Positions 18,874 through 28,882 of a stretch of 64,000 nucleotides of DNA are shown here, in pieces. The first letter of the stretch is position 1. The number at the start of each line of letters is the position of its first letter. The position numbers and the translations under genes are program-made. The notes beneath the pieces are model-generated. The model ran no database searches, was not told the DNA's origin, and was given only the letters and a program-made list of their open reading frames with translations. Source of the stretch: Leptospira noumeaensis (GTDB lineage: Bacteria > Spirochaetota > Leptospiria > Leptospirales > Leptospiraceae); contig NZ_RQFK01000028.1 of the NCBI RefSeq assembly GCF_004770765.1, forward strand, positions 62,001 through 126,000, read 5' to 3'.

Positions 18874-20763
18874 TTATTTTTTCAAAGACAAAGTGAGTTC
18901 TTCTGCGATTTGCGAAGCCGTCAGTTTGTAATGGTTTAAAATCTGGTTTCTTTCCCCGTGATGGATGGGTTCCGGTGGCAGTGCAAAGGTCTTTAAAAAT
19001 TTGCTCAAGTAGTCGGAAGGGATTTCATTCAATAAAAATCCCGAGGCACCCGCATGGACATAACTTTCATCCAAAATCACAAACCTTTGGTTTTTTTGAA
19101 TCTGTTCGTGAACCAAATCCGTATCATAAGGTCGTAACCAAAAAAGATCTACAACAGAAACAGAAATCCCTTTTCCTTTCAAAATCTCAGCGACAGCAGT
19201 TGCGATTGGCAACATAAATCCCACGGAAAGAATGAGTAAATCTTTTCCTTCGGTCACTAACCTACTTTTTGCCTTTTTAACAACTTGGGGTGAGTCAAAC
19301 TTTAACTCACGTAAGTCGCCGTTATCTTTTGGAAACCGAATGGCAATCGGATGTTCCGTATAATCCTTCATAAAATGAAGGCTATCAATGATATCCTGTG
19401 CAGAGCTTGGAACAATGATGTCCATATTGGGAAGCCCAGCCAAATACCCAAGATCAGAAAGACCTTGGTGGGTTTCCCCGTCCGGGCCAACAATTCCAGC
19501 ACGATCAATCACAAACCGAACTGGCAAATTCATAAGCGAAACATCTTCCACAAGTTGATCCATAGCCCTTGTGAGAAATGTGGAATAAATACACATATAA
19601 GGAATGGCACCGCCACTCGTCATGGCACCGGCAAAGGCAACCGAATGTTGTTCTGCGATTCCCACATCAAAGGTATGAGCGGGATATGTTTCTTGGTATT
19701 CCCGTAGTCCCGACCCTTCAATCATCGCAGGGGTGATGACAGCAATTCGTTTGTCTTTGTCTGTTAGGTCGGTAAGTGTTTTTCCAACAATTTTAGAAAG
19801 GCTGATTTTATTGGAATCAGAGGATGCCATCTTCCCCGACTCTTTGTTAAACGGTGTGACACCATGGTATTTGATGGGATCGGCTTCTGCTGGTTTATAA
19901 CCTTTTCCTTTTTGTGTTAACACGTGCAAAAGGATAGGACCTTGGATTTTGGAAAGGTTTTGTAACATATGAACCACACGGTTCACATCATGGCCGTCAA
20001 TGGGTCCAAAATATGTAAAACCCAAATCTTCAAAAAGGCCACCTGGACGCATCATAAAATGTTTAAAAGAAGTTTCCATATTATGAGCAAGCGCTTGTAA
20101 GGCGGGCCCAATGAGAGGAATCCATTTTAAAAAACTATAAAATGCCGTTTTCCCTTTGTTATAAACCTGGGAAGAGATGATACGATTCAGATAATTTGAG
20201 ATGGAACCCACGTTTTTGGAAATCGACATGTAGTTATCATTCAAAATGACCAACATATTTGGTTTGATATGTCCGCCATGGTTCATGGCTTCGAGTGCCA
20301 TTCCTGTGGCAATCGATGCGTCTCCAATCACTGCGGCAACTTTGTAATCTTTGCCTAGCAGGTCTCGAGCACAAGCCTCACCCAGAGCTTGGGAGATAGA
20401 TGTTCCCGCATGACCAGTGTTGTACAAATCGTATTCTGATTCTTCTCGTTTCGGAAAACCGGATAAGCCTTGCCACTTACGAACGGTAGGAAGTTCTTTC
20501 TTTCGACCTGTGAGAATTTTATGAGGATAGGTTTGGTGGCCTACGTCCCAGATGATTTTGTCAGTGGGTGTTTGGAACACATAATGGAGAGCTACAGTGA
20601 GTTCCACAACGCCAAGGTTACTAGCGAAGTGCCCTCCCACGTCAGAGAGGGTGTCGATGATGTATTCCCGAAGGTCATGGCAAACCTTCGGGAGATCCTC
20701 TTCGTTTATCTTTCTAAGATCTTCCGGTAATTGGATTTTGTCGAGATAGGGATATGATGGCAT
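18874..20763 (-). CDS. dxs: 1-deoxy-D-xylulose-5-phosphate synthase
   Basis: First step of the MEP isoprenoid route: pyruvate plus glyceraldehyde-3-phosphate gives DXP, with thiamine diphosphate. The 629 residues have the usual length and order: SNLGVVELTVALH near the N-terminus, the ThDP/Mg loop GDASIATGMALEAMNHGG then LNDNYMSIS, the central DGHD, and DVGIAEQHSVAFAGAM. GDASIATG replaces the commoner GDGAMTAG. Dxr and uppS, two other isoprenoid genes, lie upstream in the same minus-strand run. It begins 7 bp after the cyclase stop, so the two are probably cotranscribed. Confidence 0.96.
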   Translation of the reverse strand: MPSYPYLDKIQLPEDLRKINEEDLPKVCHDLREYIIDTLSDVGGHFASNLGVVELTVALHYVFQTPTDKIIWDVGHQTYPHKILTGRKKELPTVRKWQGLSGFPKREESEYDLYNTGHAGTSISQALGEACARDLLGKDYKVAAVIGDASIATGMALEAMNHGGHIKPNMLVILNDNYMSISKNVGSISNYLNRIISSQVYNKGKTAFYSFLKWIPLIGPALQALAHNMETSFKHFMMRPGGLFEDLGFTYFGPIDGHDVNRVVHMLQNLSKIQGPILLHVLTQKGKGYKPAEADPIKYHGVTPFNKESGKMASSDSNKISLSKIVGKTLTDLTDKDKRIAVITPAMIEGSGLREYQETYPAHTFDVGIAEQHSVAFAGAMTSGGAIPYMCIYSTFLTRAMDQLVEDVSLMNLPVRFVIDRAGIVGPDGETHQGLSDLGYLAGLPNMDIIVPSSAQDIIDSLHFMKDYTEHPIAIRFPKDNGDLRELKFDSPQVVKKAKSRLVTEGKDLLILSVGFMLPIATAVAEILKGKGISVSVVDLFWLRPYDTDLVHEQIQKNQRFVILDESYVHAGASGFLLNEIPSDYLSKFLKTFALPPEPIHHGERNQILNHYKLTASQIAEELTLSLKK

Positions 20764-20770
20764 GTAAACT

Positions 20771-23098
20771 TCATGTTGCCGCCTTTTGGAGAGGCCGCTT
20801 CATTTTCTCCATATCTTCTGGGTTTGTGATTCCAAGCAATTCGTAAATCCTAACAGGTTGGGTTTTTCCTTTTACTCGCACTAAATCCAGTTCCCGAGCG
20901 ACCACTCGGTCTTTCACTTTTTCGTAAGTGTATTCAGAAATGATCACATTTGTGGTGTACATTTTATTGGACCCTTCTAATCGGGATCCTAGGTTGATGG
21001 TATCACCCATACAAGTGTATTCCATCCTGTGGGAAGATCCCATGTTTCCTACTACCGCTGGGCCGGAATTGAGACCACAACCAATATCGATCACAGGAAC
21101 ATTCCGTTCTGCCCATTTTTGTTGGAGTACTTTTAAATAATCTAACTGAACGAGTGAGGCAACACAAGCATAGTATGCATGATCTTCGAGTGGAACCGGA
21201 GCTCCCCAGAAAGCCATAATCGCGTCACCCATATACTTATCAATGGTTCCCTTGTATTCAATGATGATGTCTGTCATTGCTGATAGGTATTCGTTCAGTA
21301 ACTTCACTAAATCTTCTGGACCTAATTGTTCGGAGATGGTAGTGAATCCGCGAACGTCGGAGAAAAAAATTGTGATCTCTCTTTTGGATCCACCTAGGGC
21401 CAGGTTGTCCGGGTGTTTGAGGAGTTCATCCACAACGTCTTTGGATACGAATTTGGAGAAAGTTTGACGAATGTATTTTACGTTTTCTTCTTCTGTTAAA
21501 ATTCTAAATCCAATGATAGCAACAAACACAACTATCTGTTCGATGGTTACCGATGGAAGGACTGTAATTAAGTTGAAGGTTTGGAAAATATACAACGCGA
21601 CCACAACATAAAGTAAAAGTTGGGTCAACATAATCGCAAAACCAATATGTGTTTTTACCCTTGGTTGCAAAAATCCAATCATCACACCAAGAGCCACATA
21701 AATCAGAAAAATTCCCCAGTTAGGGACTGTGGATAAAAAGTCTTGGTTTAAGATGGTATTAACGGCATGAGCGTGATGCTCGATTCCGGACATATCACCA
21801 AACGGAGATAAGTGGGAGTCTTTCGATGCCCCGCGACCGGTTGCATAATACATGGCAACAAGAAAGATTTTATTACTGATTTGGTTGGCTTCAAGAAGTT
21901 CCGCATCCCAATCATTGGTCACTTCGAAAATTTCGTTTTGTTTGAAAGAATAACGTCCACCCACAAAATTGATTTCCATTTGCCCTTCCCAGTCAATAGG
22001 AATGACAACTTCTCTTTTTTCATTCGGAACTTGCATCACATCTCTTTCTTCAAACTTACGTTCTTTGATGTTAAACTCACGAATGATTTTTTTTGGGATG
22101 TTCGACAATTTCACATAATGTCCCATATTGACTTCTACATCTCTTTGGATATCGATCCCATAGTATTTACAAACAATGAGTAAGTCGATAGAAGGAAAAT
22201 ATTCTGTTTCTCTGTCTTTGCCGGAATTGTATACTTTTACAACGAGAGGCATTTTCCGATTCAAACCAGACTCGTCTTTTTTTACGTTCGCAAAACCAAG
22301 ACCTGCTGATAATTCAGCAATAGGTTCAATCGGAGGTTGTGGGAACTTAACCCAAGAGATTCCTGCATCATTTTCATCGATGACATTTTTCAATTGAAAC
22401 TTACGGAGGATATCAATTCGTTTTTCTAAATTGAGAACTGCCTCTTTTGATTCCGCACTGACTTCCATTGGAAAGTCGAAGAGGACATTCCGATTCTTTT
22501 GAAGAGCTGCTGCCATCTCTTCCGTTTGACCGGGTTTGTAATCTACGAAGAAAATATCGAACATCAGAATGTTGTTCGAATCTTTAAAAGTTTCTATGAT
22601 GTCAGCGTAATAACTCCAAGGTAAAGGCCAAGTCCCTTGTAGTTTTTCGAGTGACTCTGTTGTGATACCAATGATATTGATATCCTTACGGGCCTTAGCT
22701 GGTGGTTGGAACTGAATGTATTCGATACGTCCAGTATCCCCTTCACTTTCGGTTTTTGTATTGGAACCGCGTAAAAATTGGAACCTTGTAGAAACAGAAT
22801 TTTCTTCCAAATCTTTGAGTGGTTGGAAAGTGTTTACCATTGCATACATAAAAATGGCAATTACATAGGACAACCAAATAGCACCTGACTTCTGTTTGTC
22901 TTTGGAAACCTTTTCAATGGTTTTGTATACAAAGTATGAAGAAACTAGTAAGGCGAGCAAACCACCGACGAGGAAGGAAAATTCATATTCCCATCCTGTC
23001 ATGATGACAGAAATGATTACACCGAGTGTTCCTAAGGTGGCGACGGTAACACTGAGATAGTCCAAAATCGAAAGCGATTTTGATTCTTTGTCGGACAT
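20771..23098 (-). CDS. CHASE2-domain adenylate/guanylate cyclase
   Basis: A 775-residue integral membrane protein. Two or three N-terminal helices (about 11-85) lead into a large extracytoplasmic CHASE2 sensor (about 90-430, with IIGITTESLEKLQGTWPLPWSYYADII), three more helices (about 450-535), and a class III cyclase domain (about 560-760). The catalytic domain keeps both metal Asp residues, in FFSDVRGFTT and KYMGDAIMAFWG, and the NLGSRLEG region used for the transition state. Product (cAMP or cGMP) cannot be settled by eye. It is placed between trpA and dxs, 90 bp after the former and 7 bp before the latter. Confidence 0.9.
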   Translation of the reverse strand: MSDKESKSLSILDYLSVTVATLGTLGVIISVIMTGWEYEFSFLVGGLLALLVSSYFVYKTIEKVSKDKQKSGAIWLSYVIAIFMYAMVNTFQPLKDLEENSVSTRFQFLRGSNTKTESEGDTGRIEYIQFQPPAKARKDINIIGITTESLEKLQGTWPLPWSYYADIIETFKDSNNILMFDIFFVDYKPGQTEEMAAALQKNRNVLFDFPMEVSAESKEAVLNLEKRIDILRKFQLKNVIDENDAGISWVKFPQPPIEPIAELSAGLGFANVKKDESGLNRKMPLVVKVYNSGKDRETEYFPSIDLLIVCKYYGIDIQRDVEVNMGHYVKLSNIPKKIIREFNIKERKFEERDVMQVPNEKREVVIPIDWEGQMEINFVGGRYSFKQNEIFEVTNDWDAELLEANQISNKIFLVAMYYATGRGASKDSHLSPFGDMSGIEHHAHAVNTILNQDFLSTVPNWGIFLIYVALGVMIGFLQPRVKTHIGFAIMLTQLLLYVVVALYIFQTFNLITVLPSVTIEQIVVFVAIIGFRILTEEENVKYIRQTFSKFVSKDVVDELLKHPDNLALGGSKREITIFFSDVRGFTTISEQLGPEDLVKLLNEYLSAMTDIIIEYKGTIDKYMGDAIMAFWGAPVPLEDHAYYACVASLVQLDYLKVLQQKWAERNVPVIDIGCGLNSGPAVVGNMGSSHRMEYTCMGDTINLGSRLEGSNKMYTTNVIISEYTYEKVKDRVVARELDLVRVKGKTQPVRIYELLGITNPEDMEKMKRPLQKAAT

Positions 23099-23188
23099 AG
23101 AGCCTCTTTATTCGTTTGGGAATTTCCGACCATTATCCCCGAATTTTTAAAGAGACTCAAATGTTTTTGAAAGATTCAGGAAAAAAAT

Positions 23189-23989
23189 TTAGGGAATGGC
23201 AGCCCTGATTTTTGAAATGTAATCCGCCAATGCTGCAATGGTTTTGGTTTTGTCCGATCCATTTTCCTCGATGACCCTTTGGATGGCAGAACCAATGATG
23301 ATTCCGTCCGCATACTGAGAAATTTGGTTGGCTTGGTCCGGTGTCGAAATTCCAAACCCAGCACAAATGGGCAATCGGATGGTATCTTTCAAAAATTTGA
23401 TCCTTTCTTTCAAATCCACAGAAAACTCGCGTCTTTCTCCGGTAACACCAAAAGAAGTTACATAGTAAATGAAACCAGAAGATGTTTTAGTTAGAGCTTG
23501 AATCCTTTTTTTCTCAGAAGCTGGGGTGACCAAATGGATGAGATCCATGTCCCGAACTTTTAGTTCTCGAAACAAAATTTCGCTCTCTTCCGTATCAAAT
23601 GGCAAATCAGGAATCACAAGTCCTACAATCCCTGATTCCTTGGCACGATCCAAAAATTTCGTAATCCCACAGTGGTAAATGGGATTGAAATAAGTGAGAT
23701 ACACAAGAGGAGTCTCTGGTTTGTGATCATGAATGGCTTTTGTCACACGAAAGATTTCATCGAAGGAAAAACGATTTTTTAAAGAACGAGCGGCTGCCCT
23801 TTGGATGACTGGGCCATCAGCAACAGGATCAGAAAAAGGAATTCCGAGTTCTAAAATATCTGCACCATTGTCTAAAATTGTTTTTCCAAATTCGATGGAG
23901 TCATTATAGTTTGGATCCCCTAAGGTAAAATAAGGGATAAAGGCTGATTTAAAACTTCCACTCTCAAATAAAGATTTAATTTTACTCAT
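23189..23989 (-). CDS. trpA: Tryptophan synthase alpha chain
   Basis: Cleaves indole-3-glycerol phosphate to indole and glyceraldehyde-3-phosphate, passing indole to TrpB. The 266-residue TIM barrel carries the catalytic Glu in LELGIPFSDPVADGPVIQ, LTYFNPIYHCG, and VGFGIST-like VCAGFGISTPDQ near the C-terminus. The start codon immediately follows the trpB stop (adjacent, no gap), which suggests translational coupling and 1:1 output. Confidence 0.96.
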   Translation of the reverse strand: MSKIKSLFESGSFKSAFIPYFTLGDPNYNDSIEFGKTILDNGADILELGIPFSDPVADGPVIQRAAARSLKNRFSFDEIFRVTKAIHDHKPETPLVYLTYFNPIYHCGITKFLDRAKESGIVGLVIPDLPFDTEESEILFRELKVRDMDLIHLVTPASEKKRIQALTKTSSGFIYYVTSFGVTGERREFSVDLKERIKFLKDTIRLPICAGFGISTPDQANQISQYADGIIIGSAIQRVIEENGSDKTKTIAALADYISKIRAAIP

Positions 23990-25177
23990 TTACTTTCTTT
24001 CACCTAAAAGTCGCAAAACCTCTGTTACGTCCTTGTCACCCCGGCCAGAAAGACAAATGATAAGATCTTTTTTCTTTCCTAAATCTTTGGCAACGTCACG
24101 GGCCACATGAAAAGCATGAGCTGTCTCAAGGGCAGGAATGATTCCTTCCACACGAGTGACTTCTAAAAACGAATCTAATGCTTGTTCGTCTGTTACCATC
24201 CGGTATTCCACTCTTCCTGTTTGGGAAAGGTGGGCATGTTCTGGTCCAACCCCCGGGTAATCAAGTCCCGCAGACACAGAGTGTGCTGGAACAATTTGAC
24301 CAAACTCATCTTGGATGATTAAGGTTTTTGTACCATGTAAAAATCCAGTTTTCCCATAGGTGAGAGTTGCTGAATGTTCGCCTGGTTTTGAACCAAGTCC
24401 ACCAGCTTCCGCACCATAAATGGCAACCTGTTTGTCTTTTAGAAAGGCATGGAACATTCCAATGGAATTAGATCCTCCACCCACACATGCCACGATGGCA
24501 TTAGGAAGTTTTTTATTTCGTTTTTTAAACTCAGATCTTGCTTCTGATCCTATAAAATCTTGGAAGTCTCGAACGATTGTAGGAAATGGATGAGGGCCAA
24601 TGGCAGAACCAACAATATAATGAGTTGTGGATACATTCAGTGCCCAGTCTCGCATGGCTTCACTGGTGGCTTCTTTCAGAGTGGCTTCTCCTGCAGTGAC
24701 TGGAAGAATTTTAGCACCTAACATCTCAATTTTCTTCGCGTTGAGGTTTTGTCTCTCCACATCGACGGCACCCATGTATACCACAGTTTCCATTCCGAAC
24801 ATAGCACCAACCGTTGCTGTGGCAAGGCCATGTTGACCAGCTCCCGTTTCAGCAATGATTCGTTTTTTTCCCATGAAACGTGCGATGAGAGCCTGCCCTA
24901 TGGCATTATTAATTTTATGAGCACCAGTATGATTTAGATCTTCGCGTTTGAGCCAGATACGAGCACCTCCCCAAAGTTTGGTGAGACGTTCGGCATAAGT
25001 CAGAGGACTAGGTCTTCCGACGTAGTTCTTTAAATAGTATTCGAGTTCTTTTTTGAACTTCTTACTTTTCTTTAACTTTTGATAGGTGGATTCAAGTTCT
25101 TCTAATGCTTCCGTTAAAATCTCAGGCGAGTAACGACCGCCGAATTCACCAAAATATCCAGGTAGGTTTTTGCCCAT
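23990..25177 (-). CDS. trpB: Tryptophan synthase beta chain
   Basis: PLP enzyme that joins indole and serine to make tryptophan. From the ATG at 25177 it is 395 residues; an in-frame TTG three codons upstream is possible but less likely. The PLP lysine sits in HTGAHKINNA, the phosphate-binding loop is VGGGSNSIG, and the opening PGYFGEFGGRYSPEIL is the family signature. It is followed by trpA. The remaining trp genes are not in the window. The 193-bp space between proS and trpB holds a strong GC-rich hairpin that could affect read-through. Confidence 0.96.
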   Translation of the reverse strand: MGKNLPGYFGEFGGRYSPEILTEALEELESTYQKLKKSKKFKKELEYYLKNYVGRPSPLTYAERLTKLWGGARIWLKREDLNHTGAHKINNAIGQALIARFMGKKRIIAETGAGQHGLATATVGAMFGMETVVYMGAVDVERQNLNAKKIEMLGAKILPVTAGEATLKEATSEAMRDWALNVSTTHYIVGSAIGPHPFPTIVRDFQDFIGSEARSEFKKRNKKLPNAIVACVGGGSNSIGMFHAFLKDKQVAIYGAEAGGLGSKPGEHSATLTYGKTGFLHGTKTLIIQDEFGQIVPAHSVSAGLDYPGVGPEHAHLSQTGRVEYRMVTDEQALDSFLEVTRVEGIIPALETAHAFHVARDVAKDLGKKKDLIICLSGRGDKDVTEVLRLLGERK

Positions 25178-25223
25178 ATATCCCAAGATGAGAGGATGGG
25201 GGAATATGAAAACTGCTTCTTTT

Positions 25224-25278
25224 GTGGGGGGTGGGGGTTTTTGGGTACAATCTCCCCGCCCTGACTTAAGGGTGGGGA
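25224..25278. repeat. G/C-rich tract and strong hairpin between proS and trpB
   Basis: In otherwise AT-rich DNA, three long G runs on the plus strand (25224-25243) precede a 10-bp stem: TCCCCGCCCT (25253-25262), a 6-base loop, and AGGGTGGGGA (25269-25278), with one G-T pair. No T-run follows on the transcribed strand, so it is not a standard terminator. It may be a dispersed intergenic element. Confidence 0.5.
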
Positions 25279-25370
25279 ACTAGACCCGCCACCCAATGGC
25301 TTCCTTCTATCACATCGCCCGAATTCCGGCCATCCATTCTTCCGATTCTTATGAAAAAATCAAAAGAAGT

Positions 25371-27131
25371 TCACGTTCCCACTTGCTCTACTGCTTTCTC
25401 AAGGCTCTCGTGAAGGTTTCGGATTTGGTTTTGCAATCTTCCTACCAAGTCTTCATTTGTTGTAAAGTTGACGGTTTCTTCGGTCATTGATTTTCGGTCG
25501 AGGATGGTAATTTCCCCTTTTTCCAAAAATCCTTTTCCAAGAGTGAGCCTAATGGGAAATCCAATGAGTTCAGAATCCTTAAATTTAAAACCAGGCCCTA
25601 GGTCACGGTCATCCCAAAGAACTTCAATCCCTGCTGCCACAAGGGCTTTGTAGATGGATTCAATTTTTGCGATATCGTCTGGATTTTTAGCAATACTCAC
25701 CAAACAGACAGTAAACGGTGCTATAGATACAGGCCAAAAAATTCCTTTATCGTCATTACATTGTTCGATAACAGTGGCCATACATCGATTCACACCAATC
25801 CCATAACAACCCATAGTGGTTGTGGTGGCTTTCCCTTTATCATTGAGAACCGTAATATCAAAGGCTTTGGAATACTTTTGGCCTAATTTAAAAATGTGAC
25901 CAACTTCAATTCCTTTTTCTGCGGTTAGTCCTGTTCCACAGTTAGGACAAGGATCCCCAACTTTGGATTGCGACACATCGATTTTAGTCACATCTTCTTC
26001 TTTGAAAAAGTTAACTAACTTAACCCCTGCTATATGATGATCCACTTCGTTCGCACCAGAAATGTATCCAAAATTCCAATCAACTAACGAATCAATAATG
26101 ATTTTGAGTGATTCTGATTTTTGAAATCCGGGCCCGATGAATCCAGGAACAAAACCAAGTTTCTCCATTTCCGCTGCGCCCATAGGTCTTAACTCATTGC
26201 AAGCCAAATGGTTTTTTAATTTGTTTTCGTTGAGTTCCCGGTCTCCCTCTAAAAAAACAAGGACGTAGGTTCCATCCGCCCATAAAGCTACCGCTTTTAA
26301 AAGATTTTCTTCTTTGGTTTTCAGAAACTCAGCCACTTCCGTAATTGACTTTTTAGAAGGTGTATGGATCTTATCATTTCCAACAAACTCTTGTTTTACT
26401 ACCTTTGGATTTCGAATCACAGGAGTTTTTTCAATATTTCCAGAATATTGGCAAGAAGGACAGATCGTAAGTGTTTCTTCTCCAATCGGAGAGACCACCA
26501 TAAATTCTTCAGAGGCAGAACCACCCATATTTCCTGAGTCAGCTTGCACTGGGATTGTAGAAAGTCCCATCCCTGCAAAAATCCTACGGTAAGTTTTACG
26601 CATCGTTTGGTAAGTTTTGTCTAAAGACTCATCATCCAAATGAAAGGAATAAGCATCCTTCATTGTAAATTCACGAGAACGAATCACCCCAAATCTCGGA
26701 CGAATTTCATCCCTAAACTTTGTATGGATTTGATACACATTGATAGGAAGATCTTTGTAAGAACGAACCATCGGTTTTACAAGGACACAAAAAGATTCTT
26801 CGTGAGTGGGACCAAGGCAACTTTCGTTGTCATGACGATCTTTCAAACGAAACATCTCTTTTCCCATTTTATCCCAACGACCAGACTCTTTCCAGATTTC
26901 ACTAGGCGTTAGAATCGGAAGTTGGAATTCTAAGGCTCCGGCTCTGTCCATTTCCGAACGAACAATGCCTTCAATTTTTTTTAAAATTCTAAGTCCAAGA
27001 GGCAAATAAGAATACAAACCTGCAGCAGATTTACGAATGAGGCCTGCTCTCGTCATCAATTTATGCGAGGCAACAACTGCATCTTGTGGATCTTCTTTTG
27101 CCGTAGGAATCAAATAGGAACTAGCTTTCAT
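25371..27131 (-). CDS. proS: Prolyl-tRNA synthetase (bacterial type)
   Basis: Charges tRNA-Pro. The 586-residue length and domain order match bacterial ProRS: class II catalytic core with LLPLG-like YSYLPLGLRILKKIE and RDEIRPRFGVIRSREFTMKDAY (motif 2), an inserted editing domain (about 240-390) with a typical HADGTYVLV-like ALWADGTYVLVFLEGD stretch, motif 3 with MGCYGIGVNRCMA, and a C-terminal anticodon domain. It lies 44 bp after rseP in the same transcription direction. Confidence 0.96.
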   Translation of the reverse strand: MKASSYLIPTAKEDPQDAVVASHKLMTRAGLIRKSAAGLYSYLPLGLRILKKIEGIVRSEMDRAGALEFQLPILTPSEIWKESGRWDKMGKEMFRLKDRHDNESCLGPTHEESFCVLVKPMVRSYKDLPINVYQIHTKFRDEIRPRFGVIRSREFTMKDAYSFHLDDESLDKTYQTMRKTYRRIFAGMGLSTIPVQADSGNMGGSASEEFMVVSPIGEETLTICPSCQYSGNIEKTPVIRNPKVVKQEFVGNDKIHTPSKKSITEVAEFLKTKEENLLKAVALWADGTYVLVFLEGDRELNENKLKNHLACNELRPMGAAEMEKLGFVPGFIGPGFQKSESLKIIIDSLVDWNFGYISGANEVDHHIAGVKLVNFFKEEDVTKIDVSQSKVGDPCPNCGTGLTAEKGIEVGHIFKLGQKYSKAFDITVLNDKGKATTTTMGCYGIGVNRCMATVIEQCNDDKGIFWPVSIAPFTVCLVSIAKNPDDIAKIESIYKALVAAGIEVLWDDRDLGPGFKFKDSELIGFPIRLTLGKGFLEKGEITILDRKSMTEETVNFTTNEDLVGRLQNQIRNLHESLEKAVEQVGT

Positions 27132-27175
27132 CGATCTTTTCTCTTTTATTTATCTACAATTCAAATTATCAAAAA

Positions 27176-28882
27176 TTAAAAAATACGCATCACATCATTG
27201 AACGAAACATAAAGTCCAAGGCCAATGAGAAAGAAAAATCCCAATCGAAAAATAGCTTCGATTGCTTTTCTCGGGAGTGGTCTACCCGTAATGGCCTCAT
27301 AAGCATAAAGTACAATGTGTCCGCCATCAGCCATAGGGATTGGTAATAAATTCATAACCATAAGGGCAAGTGAAATTTTCGCAACAAAGTCAAGGTAAGT
27401 CACCCAACCGTATTCCAAACTAATTCCTGCAATTTGTACAATACCAATCGGTCCAGAGAGATTTTCTTTTGGAGAAAGTAATCCAGAAAACAACATTCCA
27501 ATTCCTTTTAAGGTAGTGGATACGTTTTCATAAACCTTATTGGATGCACCGACTAATGAAGAGTATACGGTTGATTCTTTCCGTAACTTTTCTGCTTCAA
27601 ACTTCATAGAAGCACGAAAACCAAGAAGTCCAATAGGTTTCAAATTGGCATCAGCCGAATATTTCATATTCCCAATCCAAATATCTTTCCTACCAGAGTT
27701 GTTTTTTAAGTATTCGGAAAGAGAATCTGCCTTATCAAAAATTTTGTCTTGGATTTTGATATTCGAAAGTCGATTCTCAATTTCTGCATCATAACTATCC
27801 AAACGGAAATAAGGAATCCCAAGTTCAGGAAACTTGGGATGTTTGATATCCCAAAACTCAAATACATTGGCACCTAATACAGGTATTTGGATTGTGACAG
27901 TTTCAGTCGCCCATGGTGTTAGAAGTGGATAGGTTTTTCTTTCTACGACAACAGGAATGGTTTTTCCTTGGTGTTTTCCTAGTTCTGTTTGTAACTCAGG
28001 GACAGTATGAACATCCACACCTGCCACTTGCAAAATCATATCTCCATCTTTTAAAAAAGATAGAGCTCGCCTGCGGAGAGATTTTTCTCTCTCCTGGATT
28101 TCTCTTTGTTTTAAAAGTTCTTCTGGGATTTCATCCTTTCGTTCTTCAATTTTTTCCTGAAAGTAAACAGAAGATTTATCTTCACGATCGAGTAAGTTCG
28201 CGATAAAGTGGCTGATTTGTTCCCCGTAGGTAAAAGTAGCCACCACTCGTCTTTCTCCAAATGGCATCACTCCAATGGTGGGATGTCCACCCGCAGAATA
28301 TAAATTGGGTACAATTTGTACGGATTTAACTTCTTCTTCACGTTTATAAGAAACTTCGATTGGATCACCCGTAGTCAAACTCACATTGGTAAAAATATCT
28401 TCGAAACTTTCAGTTTTTTTCCCGTTGATGGAAACAATTTGATCCCCAGTGCGAAGGCCTGCGCTGTAAGCAGGACTAGAAACCTTGTTGGCATCTTCGA
28501 TAAAAATGCGATTAGAAGAAGGACTATCACCTGAAAGTTCCAATATAAACAACAAAACAAAACCTAACACCAAATTAGCGAAAGGCCCACCAAGAACAGG
28601 AATCATTCGGCGAAGTGGTGGTGTGGAAAGTAAATCCCCTTGTCGTGGTTTTTTATTTTTAGAATAATCATCTCCACGAAAAAGAACATAACCACCAATA
28701 GGAATGGCTGTAATTTGGTAGATGGTTTTCCCAATTCTTTTTTTCCATATCCCTTTTCCATAACCAAGAGAAAAAATCCGAGCTTCCACTCCAACTAACT
28801 TCCCACATAAGAGGTGTCCCAATTCATGGATAAAAATAGAAACAGCTAACATGAATACGGCGCCAAATATCATTACGATCAT
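27176..28882 (-). CDS. rseP: Site-2 protease RseP-like (M50)
   Basis: Intramembrane zinc protease that, in relatives, cleaves anti-sigma factors in the envelope-stress response. HELGH at residues 19-23 in the first membrane helix supplies zinc ligands and the catalytic Glu; the C-terminal NLLPIPMADGGH supplies the third ligand Asp (family LDGG, here ADGG). At least one PDZ domain follows the second helix (SSPAYSAGLRTGDQIVSINGKK). At 568 residues it is longer than E. coli RseP (about 450) because of inserts in the periplasmic region. It overlaps dxr by 4 bp (ATGA). The sigma/anti-sigma partner is not in the window. Confidence 0.9.
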   Translation of the reverse strand: MIVMIFGAVFMLAVSIFIHELGHLLCGKLVGVEARIFSLGYGKGIWKKRIGKTIYQITAIPIGGYVLFRGDDYSKNKKPRQGDLLSTPPLRRMIPVLGGPFANLVLGFVLLFILELSGDSPSSNRIFIEDANKVSSPAYSAGLRTGDQIVSINGKKTESFEDIFTNVSLTTGDPIEVSYKREEEVKSVQIVPNLYSAGGHPTIGVMPFGERRVVATFTYGEQISHFIANLLDREDKSSVYFQEKIEERKDEIPEELLKQREIQEREKSLRRRALSFLKDGDMILQVAGVDVHTVPELQTELGKHQGKTIPVVVERKTYPLLTPWATETVTIQIPVLGANVFEFWDIKHPKFPELGIPYFRLDSYDAEIENRLSNIKIQDKIFDKADSLSEYLKNNSGRKDIWIGNMKYSADANLKPIGLLGFRASMKFEAEKLRKESTVYSSLVGASNKVYENVSTTLKGIGMLFSGLLSPKENLSGPIGIVQIAGISLEYGWVTYLDFVAKISLALMVMNLLPIPMADGGHIVLYAYEAITGRPLPRKAIEAIFRLGFFFLIGLGLYVSFNDVMRIF

